A stretch of 13,753 bases of DNA from Armatimonadota bacterium (GCA_026392135.1 JAPLCR010000677.1:1-13753), one strand, 5' to 3'. Positions 6,848 through 13,362 are shown, counted from the stretch's first letter. Notes: generated by a model not told the origin, from the sequence alone. Translations and numbers: made by a program.

Positions 6848-6999
6848 GGCTACTGGAAACCCTTGATTTCCGTCGCCGCCAGTTCGGGGTGCTGACTCCT
6901 ATACGCTCTCCTAGTGTGGTGCGCGCCGTGCGCTTTGGGGGACTGCGTGTTCTGCCAGACGGAACGGATCTAGGAAGCTTACCCCCCTATGCTCAGTAG
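6826..6999 (+). other. Displaced C-terminal segment of the Clp1-type kinase (-1 frame)
   Basis: Starting at the GAT codon at 6826, the -1 frame reads DGKLLGLGLLETLDFRR, continues with a beta-rich stretch (QFGVLTPIR, VVRAVRFGGLRVL) and stops at TAG 6997-6999, adding 57 residues. The pattern G.LLGLGLLE..DF....V.TPI matches the usual C-terminal domain of bacterial Clp1/GlmU-family proteins, and the join LRKEG-DGKLLGLG is smooth. The full product would be 322 residues. There is no start codon or ribosome site of its own, so it is not an independent gene. Confidence 0.72.
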
Positions 7000-7080
7000 A
7001 GATCATCCAATATTTCTATCTAAGTACTCTGCAAAGCGAGTAGAAAGACTGAATTCCTGCAACATGCGTGTCGTAAGAGA

Positions 7081-7109
7081 TTGACAAGGCTATTTGTATA
7101 GGGTAAAAT
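7081..7109 (+). promoter_or_regulatory. Sigma-70-type promoter of the MerR gene
   Basis: A perfect TTGACA (7081-7086) is followed after exactly 17 bp by TAAAAT (7104-7109), one mismatch from TATAAT. The start would be near 7116, giving a leader of about 80 nt. The 17-bp spacer is ideal. MerR-activated promoters usually have 19-20 bp, so this one does not look like a target of classical MerR untwisting; repression by the product remains possible. Confidence 0.8.
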
Positions 7110-7124
7110 TATTCCTAATAATAG

Positions 7125-7177
7125 GGTGAAATAGGACTGTACTATTTTTGCCACTCATAGTCCGCAAAAATTTCACC
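7125..7177 (+). promoter_or_regulatory. Nested stem-loop in the MerR leader
   Basis: GGTGAAAT (7125-7132) pairs with ATTTCACC (7170-7177), and inside it GGACT (7134-7138) pairs with AGTCC (7159-7163), with two further pairs beyond. The right side has an unpaired GCAAAA bulge. The structure ends 3 nt before the GGGAG ribosome site. It could be an RNA regulatory element or a DNA dyad operator. I do not recognise it as a known riboswitch. Confidence 0.55.
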
Positions 7178-7196
7178 TATTGGGAGAACAAACTAT

Positions 7197-7802
7197 ATGG
7201 AACAAATGCTTTACACGATTGAAGAGATTGGCGACGCTACGGGTATCACGCCTCGCACTATCCGGTACTATACTACAGAAGGTATACTGCCTCCACCGGA
7301 ATCACGCGGACGTTATGCCTTATACGCTAACGAGCATCTTCATCGTCTTCAACTTATCGTGCGCCTAAAAAGCGCATTTCTTCCCCTTCATGCCATAAAA
7401 GAGCAGATGGAAGGTCTTAGCTACGAAGAGGTGTACTACCTTCTCGCTGCTGGCGAGCCTGTTTCCCAAGACGGAGACGCAGAGACCACGCCACCTGTCG
7501 CTCTACCAGAGCTAGACGCTAATGAGTCCTCTAACCGCTCATTTTTGGCGCGTGTGCTTGCAAACCGACGTACCCTCAATGCGCGGCGAATAAGCCCACT
7601 CCAAACTGCAAAAGCGGTACCTACTGAGCTATCCGAAGAGGATAAAGGTCGTCTGAAACCAAAAGACAACCAGCCCGGGGACGAATGGCGACGCATTGTA
7701 CTGATGCCGGGTGTGGAACTCAACGTCCAGACCCCTGTCAGCCCCAATGTACTGGTCTTCATCCGCAAAGCGAAAAACGCGGCGCGGCGTTACGGTGGCT
7801 AA
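7197..7802 (+). CDS. MerR family transcriptional regulator
   Basis: The first 75 residues form a MerR DNA-binding domain: LYTIEEIGDATGITPRTIRY (5-24) is the helix-turn-helix, GILPPPE..GRYALY (29-43) the wing, followed by HLHRLQLIVRLK (47-58) and the MerR-typical helix FLPLHAIKEQMEGL (61-74). A variable, probably flexible linker (about 86-160) follows, then a conserved-looking C-terminal piece WRRIVLMPGVELNVQ (164-178) ending in an amphipathic basic tail. There are no cysteines at all, which argues against metal or redox sensing. At 201 residues it is longer than the minimal regulators. ATG has GGGAG 11 nt upstream. The effector is unknown. The neighbouring alcohol dehydrogenase converges from the other side of a terminator, so it is not an operon partner. 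Target genes cannot be inferred. Confidence 0.9.
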   Translation: MEQMLYTIEEIGDATGITPRTIRYYTTEGILPPPESRGRYALYANEHLHRLQLIVRLKSAFLPLHAIKEQMEGLSYEEVYYLLAAGEPVSQDGDAETTPPVALPELDANESSNRSFLARVLANRRTLNARRISPLQTAKAVPTELSEEDKGRLKPKDNQPGDEWRRIVLMPGVELNVQTPVSPNVLVFIRKAKNAARRYGG

Positions 7803-7818
7803 AAGCCTCTTGTGTTAC

Positions 7819-7863
7819 AAATGAGAGTAGCCTATCCAAACACTGGATAGGCTACTCTCATTT
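7819..7863. terminator. Bidirectional intrinsic terminator
   Basis: A perfect 20-bp inverted repeat (7819-7838 with 7844-7863) surrounds a 5-nt AACAC loop. Flanking AAA/TTTT gives a short U tract in both directions. It sits between the converging MerR and alcohol dehydrogenase genes, 16 bp from each, so it would end both transcripts. Confidence 0.85.
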
Positions 7864-7879
7864 TGTATCGCTACAGACT

Positions 7880-8980
7880 TTAACCCAGGTGGATCACTGA
7901 GCGTATCACGTTGCCTGTCTCCATTTCATGGAAGGCATCCTCAACATCGTTCAGCGTGATAATGCTAGTCACCATGCTGTCCAAATCGAGTTTCTTTTGT
8001 AGGTAGAGTTGAGCAAGAAGTGGGAAGTCGTAGGAGGGAAGCGTGTCTCCTGCATGACAGACGCGCAGGCAGGCTTTATTCCAGTAGACTCCAGTGTCCA
8101 TATCCGAGAGGTCAAGATTGACAGAAGCGTTATCTTCGGGAAGCCCAATATGGGTTGCCGTGCCTGCATAAGCGAGCATTTTGACCGCCTGTTCAATACA
8201 GATAGGTTTTCCGACCGCCTCATAAGCGAAATCTACGCCTACGCCATCCGCCAGTGCGCGTACCGCCGCTACGGGGTCTCCGTCTCTTGCATTCACAACA
8301 TGAGTTGCGCCAAAGTCTTTTGCCCATTTCAGTTTGACGGGGTTGACATCCACGCCGATGATTTTGTTTGCGTGCGCCAGTTTCGCTCCCTGTATCACAC
8401 TCAACCCAACGCCCCCGCATCCGATAACCGCAACGTTTGCCCCTGCGTATACCGGAGAGGTGTTGAATGTCGCTCCGACACCAGTCACCACACCGCACGC
8501 AATAAGACAGGCTTTCTCTAAAGGCATATTAGCGGGCATTTTGATGGCGGCTTTGCTATGCACCACCGTGTGCGTTGAGAAAGTTCCACACCGCAAAACT
8601 TGAGCGCAGGTGGCACCGTCTTTTTTGCGTTTGATACGCAGTTTGGGGCGGAGAGCCATCCAACAGCGGCGTAGGTCGCCACGCTTACACGCCGGGCACT
8701 GCTCGCAGGGGGCACGGTAGGCAATAACTACAGGGTCACCGGGAACAAGGTGTGTCACACCCTCTCCCACCTGCTCCACATACCCCGCGCCCTCATGCCC
8801 CAGTACAATCGGGAAGTTCATGCCTAACCCATTCATGTTCTTAACATGGAGGTCGGTATGACAGACCCCGCTTGCCACTACCCGAATCAATACCTCATTG
8901 GGACCGGGAGCGTCAATTTCCACCGAGACGGGCTGTCCCGGCTCCAAAAGCAGAGCCGCACGCCCTAGTGTCGTAGCCAT
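7880..8980 (-). CDS. Zinc-dependent alcohol dehydrogenase (MDR superfamily)
   Basis: The 366-residue protein oxidises an alcohol or reduces an aldehyde with NAD. Catalytic zinc ligands are Cys40 (GVCHTD), His62-Glu63 (GHEGAG) and Cys162 (ACGVVTGVGA). The structural zinc site is CEQCPACKRGDLRRC (Cys92, 95, 98, 106). The Rossmann loop is GCGGVG (187-192), and Asp211 after the second strand predicts NAD preference. The size and the ACGVVTG..A segment place it with the class III/NDMA-dependent-like branch, whose substrates range from S-hydroxymethyl-glutathione to simple alcohols; the precise substrate is undecided. I chose ATG 8980 because AAAGGAG lies 9 nt upstream and the family N-terminus begins there. 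An upstream ATG at 9070 would add 30 unconserved residues without a ribosome site. It is a single-gene unit facing the MerR gene. Confidence 0.93.
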   Translation of the reverse strand: MATTLGRAALLLEPGQPVSVEIDAPGPNEVLIRVVASGVCHTDLHVKNMNGLGMNFPIVLGHEGAGYVEQVGEGVTHLVPGDPVVIAYRAPCEQCPACKRGDLRRCWMALRPKLRIKRKKDGATCAQVLRCGTFSTHTVVHSKAAIKMPANMPLEKACLIACGVVTGVGATFNTSPVYAGANVAVIGCGGVGLSVIQGAKLAHANKIIGVDVNPVKLKWAKDFGATHVVNARDGDPVAAVRALADGVGVDFAYEAVGKPICIEQAVKMLAYAGTATHIGLPEDNASVNLDLSDMDTGVYWNKACLRVCHAGDTLPSYDFPLLAQLYLQKKLDLDSMVTSIITLNDVEDAFHEMETGNVIRSVIHLG

Positions 8981-9178
8981 TATAGAGGTCTCCTTTTTGA
9001 GAGAGTTTTTGTTACCTTGCACAGATAACTCATTAGGAAGATTCGCACAAAGGAGTGGGATTTCCTGCATGATAAGAGCGGTTTCTTATTGAAATACGGA
9101 CAGTGTTTTGGGGAAGCACCCGTCTGTCTTAACTTTTTCAGGGAGTCTTAATAAAATGTGCCGAAAATAAAAATGTTC

Positions 9179-9187
9179 TGGTATACT
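9179..9187 (+). promoter_or_regulatory. Extended -10 promoter of rpsU
   Basis: TGG directly followed by TATACT matches the extended -10 pattern TGnTATAAT with one mismatch in the hexamer. No good -35 hexamer is present, as is usual for extended -10 promoters. An A-rich stretch lies just upstream. Transcription would start near 9194, about 58 nt before the rpsU start. Confidence 0.6.
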
Positions 9188-9196
9188 AAAAGGTAG

Positions 9197-9208
9197 TGCG
9201 ATATCGCA
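9197..9208. repeat. 12-bp perfect palindrome at the rpsU transcription start
   Basis: TGCGATATCGCA is self-complementary and lies about 10-20 bp after the -10 element, at the predicted start of the transcript. It could be an operator or simply form a small 5'-end hairpin. Confidence 0.5.
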
Positions 9209-9251
9209 ACAATTTTCTTCAACTCACATTGGTGGGAAAGGATAGAGGCTT

Positions 9252-9461
9252 TTGGCTCAAGTTAATCTCAAACAGGGTGACAACATTGACAGTGCCCTTC
9301 GTAAATTTAAGAAGATGACCATGGAGAGCGGTATTCTCAAGGATTTCCGCGCCCATGAGCATTATGAAAAACCCAGCGATAAGCGTCGCAGGGAAGCCGC
9401 CGCTCGTCTTCGCAAAATACAGCGTGCGAAGCGTCAGGCGGAAGCTCGCGAAAACCGCTAA
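9252..9461 (+). CDS. rpsU: 30S ribosomal protein bS21
   Basis: bS21 binds late to the 30S subunit near the anti-Shine-Dalgarno end of 16S rRNA and supports initiation. The 69-residue, highly basic product has the family pattern: NIDSALRKFKKM (11-22), GILKDFRAHEHYEKPSDKRR (27-46) and an Arg/Lys/Ala-rich helical tail. The start is TTG at 9252, supported by AAGGA 9 nt upstream and by the MAQVNLK opening typical of the family. It has its own promoter and is closed by an intrinsic terminator, so it is mainly a single-gene unit, although the next gene starts just 20 bp after the terminator and may receive read-through. Unlike in enteric bacteria it is not followed by dnaG or rpoD. Confidence 0.96.
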   Translation: MAQVNLKQGDNIDSALRKFKKMTMESGILKDFRAHEHYEKPSDKRRREAAARLRKIQRAKRQAEARENR

Positions 9462-9484
9462 CCCGTAGTATCTTTTTGAAAAGA

Positions 9485-9518
9485 GGTTCGCTCCAGACTT
9501 TGGGGCGAACCCTTTTTT
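9485..9518 (+). terminator. Intrinsic terminator of rpsU
   Basis: GGTTCGCTCC (9485-9494) pairs with GGGGCGAACC (9502-9511), with one G-T wobble, around a 7-nt loop, and TTTTTT follows at 9513-9518. This is a classical intrinsic terminator, 24 bp after the rpsU stop. Confidence 0.9.
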
Positions 9519-9537
9519 CATTGAGGAAGATTTAGCG

Positions 9538-10095
9538 ATGAAATTTCCCTATCCCGAAAACGACGAAGCTATAGAGACAGTGAAACGGCATTTTCAAGAC
9601 CGCGAAAACCATCTCAATGGTCTACGCGCTGTGTTGCCCCCTCGCGTTATCGCGATAGGCGAAGAGTACGGAACGGAGGACGGTCTTATCATCAAAGTTA
9701 GCCGTAGCCGAAGCGGAAAAGACCTTACTCTCGCTCTGCGTTGCGGCAATATTCCTGATGGTTATTTTGACTGGGTACTCACCTACAAAGACGCGGAGAT
9801 AACTACCGATGACGAGAGAACGCTAGCGCGACTAGCACGGAGTACGATGTTGGCTCAAAGCGACCACGATGCTGACCTAGCCCGCCACGAGTTGGATATT
9901 ACAGAGAATGGGGGGGTAGAGCATAGGCTTGAGTTCTACGTTTTCATGCACGGTAATGTAGAGTTTGCAGTTCGGTGCAGTGATATTCTTTGGGAGAAGA
10001 TAGCGCAACCTGACCGCAAGCTACCCCGACTAAAAGAGCGCTTCCCTGGTGGACTTCCCACCGAGTATGGGCGATACCCCAACCCTAGAAATTGA
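9538..10095 (+). CDS. Hypothetical protein, 185 residues, no recognised family
   Basis: I do not recognise a named family. The protein is soluble, acidic in its middle and without signal or membrane segments. It begins with a helical part (1-32) ending in LPPRVIAIGEEY, followed by alternating strands (GLIIKVSRS, DLTLALRCG, FDWVLTYKDAEI) and an acidic, helical SDHDADLARHELD (108-120). Then come a G..EHRLEFYVF strand pair and EFAVRCSDI (142-150), which looks like a conserved final strand. The layout (a small alpha/beta protein with a closing F..R..D strand) resembles many uncharacterised proteins that sit beside toxins or surface proteins, but no such partner is visible here. The ATG has GAGGAAG 8 nt upstream. 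It lies directly after the rpsU terminator and converges on the exported protein gene at 10134. Confidence 0.75.
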   Translation: MKFPYPENDEAIETVKRHFQDRENHLNGLRAVLPPRVIAIGEEYGTEDGLIIKVSRSRSGKDLTLALRCGNIPDGYFDWVLTYKDAEITTDDERTLARLARSTMLAQSDHDADLARHELDITENGGVEHRLEFYVFMHGNVEFAVRCSDILWEKIAQPDRKLPRLKERFPGGLPTEYGRYPNPRN

Positions 10096-10133
10096 ACCGC
10101 TCTTCTTATCGGTATAATCTCTCCCCTTTGTCG

Positions 10134-10559
10134 CTACAGTTTTACGTCTATGAGTCCGCTCACGCCCACCCCCACAACGCGCTTTAAGTGGCTTACGTCT
10201 TTGCCCTCTATCGGGATGAGACCCCGCATACGTACATTGAGTATGCTGACCTTACCCTCTAGCTGTGCGACTGCCTGTACTTTGTCTATCGCTTCAGGGG
10301 CTCCCATTATCTGACAGGCTCCCGCCTCTTTACCGCTTCCTACTGAGATAATAGGTACAACCTTTGTGGCGTAGGTTTCGGTGCGATCCTCTGTTTTGGT
10401 GATTTTGTTGATGGCTTTGTTGATGTCTTTTCCGAACTTGGAGACGAGGAAGGCTATTCCGCCCCCTTTGAGCAGATCTCCGAACTGCGCGGAGGCGACT
10501 GTCCCCGTCAACAATGTGAGAGCAAGGCTTATGGCTACTACTTTTTTACGTCGTGTCAT
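10134..10559 (-). CDS. Small exported protein of unknown function
   Basis: The 141-residue product begins with a Sec signal peptide: basic MTRRKK, hydrophobic VVAISLALTLLTG and a VASA-QF cleavage site after Ala24. The mature part of about 117 residues starts with an amphipathic FGDLLKGGGIAFLVSKFG stretch, a lysine-rich KDINKAINKITKTED helix, then a beta-rich region (KVVPIISVGSGKEAGACQI, VQAVAQLEGKVSIL, RGLIPI) and a C-terminal LKRVVGVGVSGLIDVKL. A single cysteine (Cys82) remains after cleavage. I do not know the family; comparable proteins seem to occur in related environmental bacteria, but this is memory rather than evidence. ATG has AAGGAG 9 nt upstream. It is the last gene of the hydrolase/dioxygenase cluster, 57 bp behind the dioxygenase stop, and may share its transcript. 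Confidence 0.8.
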   Translation of the reverse strand: MTRRKKVVAISLALTLLTGTVASAQFGDLLKGGGIAFLVSKFGKDINKAINKITKTEDRTETYATKVVPIISVGSGKEAGACQIMGAPEAIDKVQAVAQLEGKVSILNVRMRGLIPIEGKDVSHLKRVVGVGVSGLIDVKL

Positions 10560-10616
10560 GTCAAAATACTCCTTCTAATAGGTTCTCTCAGTTAAATATG
10601 CGCCGACCTCAAAATG

Positions 10617-11420
10617 CTACATCTTGCCGTAGATGACGGGGCAGAGTGTTCTGTCGTCTATAAATTCGGACAGCCCTTCCCGCCTATCTCCAATGGGACG
10701 CGAGTTTTGAGTTCGTAGATGCACGGCGAAGCTACGTCGCGGTCTGCCCGACACGTTCGCCTGTGAGCCGTGAAAGGTCAGATTGTGGTGGAAAGTGACT
10801 CCGCCCGCGGGTATCGCCCCTGAAACCTCTTCCCACGTCTCGCCTACAGGTGTGGAGATACCCTCTCTCTGAGCCGCAAGGTTCTGCGCGAAGAAATCGC
10901 CCTCATTCCGAAACCCCCATTTGTGTGAGCCACGCACAAACTGCATAGGTCCGCAGTCCTCCTCTACATCAGAGAGCGCAATCCACGCGGTAAAGAGCTC
11001 ACTTCCCTCCTCCCACACTCCCCAGTAGTGCCTGTCTTGATGCCAGCCCACATTTGTCTTGAGAGATGCCCCCTCTGGAGTCGTGGGTTTATAGAGCAGT
11101 TGTACCCACCAGAGTTGAACCCCCGACGCGCCCGTGATTGCGGAAGCCCACTCGCCGAGCGCGGGGTAGGTTAGGAGTTCGCGTATTGCGTGATTCGCGA
11201 ATTGCGGTTGCTCTATCTTGCATAGCTGGTTCAGGTCGTCACCAGGATTCCAAGGGGAGGGGCGAGGAGCGATGCCTGTATCGTACTCCCCGCGTCGAAT
11301 GGCATCCATGCCCGCTACGGCGTTCGCCACCATCTCCTTCGGGAAAACGACTTGCGGAACGACATAGAAGCCATCCTCGTTGTACTGCCCTCGCGCCGTT
11401 GCGATGTGCGCTTGCTCCAT
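10617..11420 (-). CDS. Phytanoyl-CoA dioxygenase (PhyH) family protein
   Basis: This 267-residue protein is a predicted Fe(II)/2-oxoglutarate-dependent oxygenase that hydroxylates a small molecule in the cytoplasm; no signal peptide is seen. The metal facial triad is visible as His127 and Asp129 in GWHQDRHYW (125-133) and His217 in HNLTFHGSQ (212-220). Arg229 in RRSFAVHLR (228-236) is the expected 2-oxoglutarate anchor. AWIALSDV (145-152) and GPMQFVRGSHKWG (157-169) are standard PhyH strands. The substrate cannot be read from sequence; bacterial members act on natural products, amino acids, alkaloids and lipids. Its ATG is only 4 bp after the hydrolase stop and its ribosome site (GGAGGG) lies inside the hydrolase end, so the two are almost certainly translated from one message and may work on the same compound. 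Confidence 0.92.
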   Translation of the reverse strand: MEQAHIATARGQYNEDGFYVVPQVVFPKEMVANAVAGMDAIRRGEYDTGIAPRPSPWNPGDDLNQLCKIEQPQFANHAIRELLTYPALGEWASAITGASGVQLWWVQLLYKPTTPEGASLKTNVGWHQDRHYWGVWEEGSELFTAWIALSDVEEDCGPMQFVRGSHKWGFRNEGDFFAQNLAAQREGISTPVGETWEEVSGAIPAGGVTFHHNLTFHGSQANVSGRPRRSFAVHLRTQNSRPIGDRREGLSEFIDDRTLCPVIYGKM

Positions 11421-11424
11421 GAGT

Positions 11425-13329
11425 TTACTTTCCCTCCTCCACGCTTAGGCGTAGGCGCGATGGGTATTTTGCGCTGTGGAAGATGCGCGTAGTTGCCTTC
11501 TGGAAATCGGAGTTTTGTGCATGGTAGATGTCTACAAACTTTTGCGGGTTTCTGTCTACTAGCGGGAACCAGCTACTCTGTATCTGCACCATGATACGAT
11601 GTCCCTTTTTGAAGCGGTGGCAGATATCCTGTAGTTCAAAGGAGACGGGCGTTACCTCGCCGGGCTTGAAAGCGACGGGCTTCTCGAAACTCTGGCGGAA
11701 CTTGCCACGTAGGATGTTTCCGCGCACTAGCATCTGATAGCCACCCATCTTCTTGCCCTGAAAGTCGGGCGTATCGTTGGGAAGCACATCTATCAGCTTG
11801 ACTACGAAGTCGCTATCCGTGCCCGTCGTACTAGCGAACAGGTCGGCGAAAAGCCGTCCCGCCGTCGTAACGTCCTCTTGCAGGGGTTCGGTCTGGAAGG
11901 TTATCACGTCGGAACGTTCGCTTGCGAACCTCTGGTCTTCAATCAGGTAACGCGAGTCGCGCCCCATCTGCTTCATGGCGGCAGCCGAATAGGGAACGGG
12001 GTTAGCAGGGTCACTTACATACTCTGTTGAGGCACCGTCTTGTGTGGGAGCCTTCCAACTGAGCGATTTCCCGGGCTGTAGATAGAGGCTTTTTTCTTTT
12101 GTGTCGGCGGGGGGCCAGGCGGGGTAGGTTTTCCACACGTTCGCACCCGTCATAAAGTTCGTCGCTTCTGCAAGATTGAGATTACCTTCGCCCTTCAAGT
12201 GGTACATAAAGAAGGGGGTTAGAATGTTATCACGATAGTACGCCCCCGTCTTCGAGCCAAAATCTATGTCGCCAAACGAAGCGAAATCGCCTCCCGACCA
12301 GCCGCCGTGAGACCATGGTCCCATAACGAGATTGTTCTGCCCCGTAGGATTTTGCTTCTCCGTCGCCTGATAGAGGTTCAACGCGCCGTACATATCCTCA
12401 GCATCGAACCAGCCGCCCACTACCAGCATAGCAGGTTTGATGTTCTTCATACGCGGCGGTACGCTTCTATCCTTCCACCACTGGTCATACGTTCCATGCG
12501 CCATTAGGTCGTTCCAGAAAGGGATTTGCCCTTTGTACTGCTTCTCATTTACCGCAGGAAGTGCCCCCATGTCCAGAAAGAGATGATAGGAGTCTTTGTA
12601 GCTACCGAGGCTAAGCGATGCCCCTTGCATACTCATACCGGGCTTTTCACGTAATCGCCCCGTTCCCCCATAGAAGAAGAAGACATCGAGGAGCATAAAC
12701 GCGCCGTTACGGTGCGGGTCGTCGCCAATAAACCACTCGGAGACGGGGGCTTGAGGCGAGGAGGCGACAACGGCAGGGTGTGCGTTGATGGCTCCCATTG
12801 CGGCATAGAATCCAGGGTAGGAGATACCCCAGATACCCACGCGCCCGTTGTTGTTCGGAACCGATTTTACAACCCAGTCTACTGTGTCGTAGGTGTCGGT
12901 ACTCTCGTCTATGTCCTCTTTTTTGCTATACCGCTTCTGAAGGGGGCGAACCTCCACCCACTCACCTTCCGACATGAACTTTCCGCGCACATCCTGATAG
13001 ACGAAGATACATCCTGTCTCCATCAGCTGTTTGGAGGGACCCAATCGCGAAGGGAAATTACTGGCTCCATAGGGAATACTGTAGCAGGTACGCATGAGCA
13101 TAAAAGGGTAAGGCTTTTCGCCCCGCTCTTTTGGCGTAAATATCACCGTATAGAGGCGCTTCCCATCTCGCATCGGAATATACGCCTCAAATTTGGAGTA
13201 GTGATCTGCGACCTTGTAGGGGGTTACTTGCCCGAATGCGAGTGCGGGAAGCAGTAGCAGAAGGGCGCACAAGCCCTGCAAGAAAATAGCTCGTGTGAGC
13301 CTCTGAAAGCTACGAATCAGCATTATCAT
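11425..13329 (-). CDS. Secreted CocE/NonD family hydrolase, alpha-amino acid ester hydrolase-like
   Basis: The 634-residue protein has a signal peptide (basic N-terminus, LCALLLLLPALAFG, probable cleavage near residue 33), so it acts outside the cytoplasm. An alpha/beta-hydrolase domain (about 40-385) carries the nucleophile Ser170 in GIWGISYPGF, Asp309 in GGWFDAEDMYG and His341 in GPWSHGG. A C-terminal beta-sandwich (about 390-634) is typical of CocE/X-Pro dipeptidyl-peptidase enzymes. The acidic residues Asp204, Glu311 and Asp312 sit at the spacing of the carboxylate cluster that binds the substrate amino group in alpha-amino acid ester hydrolases (+34 from Ser; Asp-x-Glu-Asp), which argues for substrates with a free alpha-amine. 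Length is right for that family. ATG 13329 has AAAGGG close upstream; an ATG two codons later is equally possible. It is co-transcribed with the PhyH gene. Confidence 0.93.
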   Translation of the reverse strand: MIMLIRSFQRLTRAIFLQGLCALLLLLPALAFGQVTPYKVADHYSKFEAYIPMRDGKRLYTVIFTPKERGEKPYPFMLMRTCYSIPYGASNFPSRLGPSKQLMETGCIFVYQDVRGKFMSEGEWVEVRPLQKRYSKKEDIDESTDTYDTVDWVVKSVPNNNGRVGIWGISYPGFYAAMGAINAHPAVVASSPQAPVSEWFIGDDPHRNGAFMLLDVFFFYGGTGRLREKPGMSMQGASLSLGSYKDSYHLFLDMGALPAVNEKQYKGQIPFWNDLMAHGTYDQWWKDRSVPPRMKNIKPAMLVVGGWFDAEDMYGALNLYQATEKQNPTGQNNLVMGPWSHGGWSGGDFASFGDIDFGSKTGAYYRDNILTPFFMYHLKGEGNLNLAEATNFMTGANVWKTYPAWPPADTKEKSLYLQPGKSLSWKAPTQDGASTEYVSDPANPVPYSAAAMKQMGRDSRYLIEDQRFASERSDVITFQTEPLQEDVTTAGRLFADLFASTTGTDSDFVVKLIDVLPNDTPDFQGKKMGGYQMLVRGNILRGKFRQSFEKPVAFKPGEVTPVSFELQDICHRFKKGHRIMVQIQSSWFPLVDRNPQKFVDIYHAQNSDFQKATTRIFHSAKYPSRLRLSVEEGK

Positions 13330-13362
13330 ACAGACCCTTTCTCCTCAAAACGAGGACAAAAC

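Larger units (their letters stand above)
7000..7196 (+). other. Spacer and leader upstream of the MerR gene
   Basis: No gene is seen in these 197 bp. A small imperfect hairpin at 7025-7042 (TACTC.GC / GCGAGTA) follows the kinase gene but lacks a T run. The promoter at 7081-7109 and the leader stem-loop at 7125-7177 are listed separately. The segment is clearly more A/T-rich than the flanking genes. Confidence 0.5.
8981..9251. other. Divergent spacer between the alcohol dehydrogenase and rpsU
   Basis: No gene is supported in these 271 bp. The left part must carry the alcohol dehydrogenase promoter on the minus strand; the best pair I see there (TTGTGC and TATCTG, 17 bp apart) is weak. The right part is A/T-rich and carries the rpsU promoter and a palindrome, both listed. 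Confidence 0.5.

Noticed and set aside
6700..6999. Independent 99-codon plus-strand gene starting at ATG 6700
   Set aside because: Its first 40 or so residues are nonsense in the kinase's other frame; only the part after about 6826 is protein-like, and it is the displaced kinase C-terminus.
8009..8521. Long plus-strand frame opposite the alcohol dehydrogenase (170 codons)
   Set aside because: Fully antisense to a clear dehydrogenase; rich in Cys and Arg from reversed codons, no motif, no ribosome site.
8981..9070. Upstream ATG for the alcohol dehydrogenase at 9070
   Set aside because: It would add 30 unconserved residues; AAAGGAG is placed correctly for the ATG at 8980 and there is none at 9070.
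10113..10118. Perfect plus-strand TATAAT after the 185-residue protein gene
   Set aside because: It points into the antisense of the exported protein gene, its possible -35 (TTGAAC) is only 15 bp away, and there is no plus-strand gene downstream.
12712..13257. Long plus-strand frame opposite the hydrolase gene (181 codons)
   Set aside because: It lies wholly inside the strongly supported hydrolase coding region on the other strand, has no ribosome site and no recognisable motif; a coding shadow.
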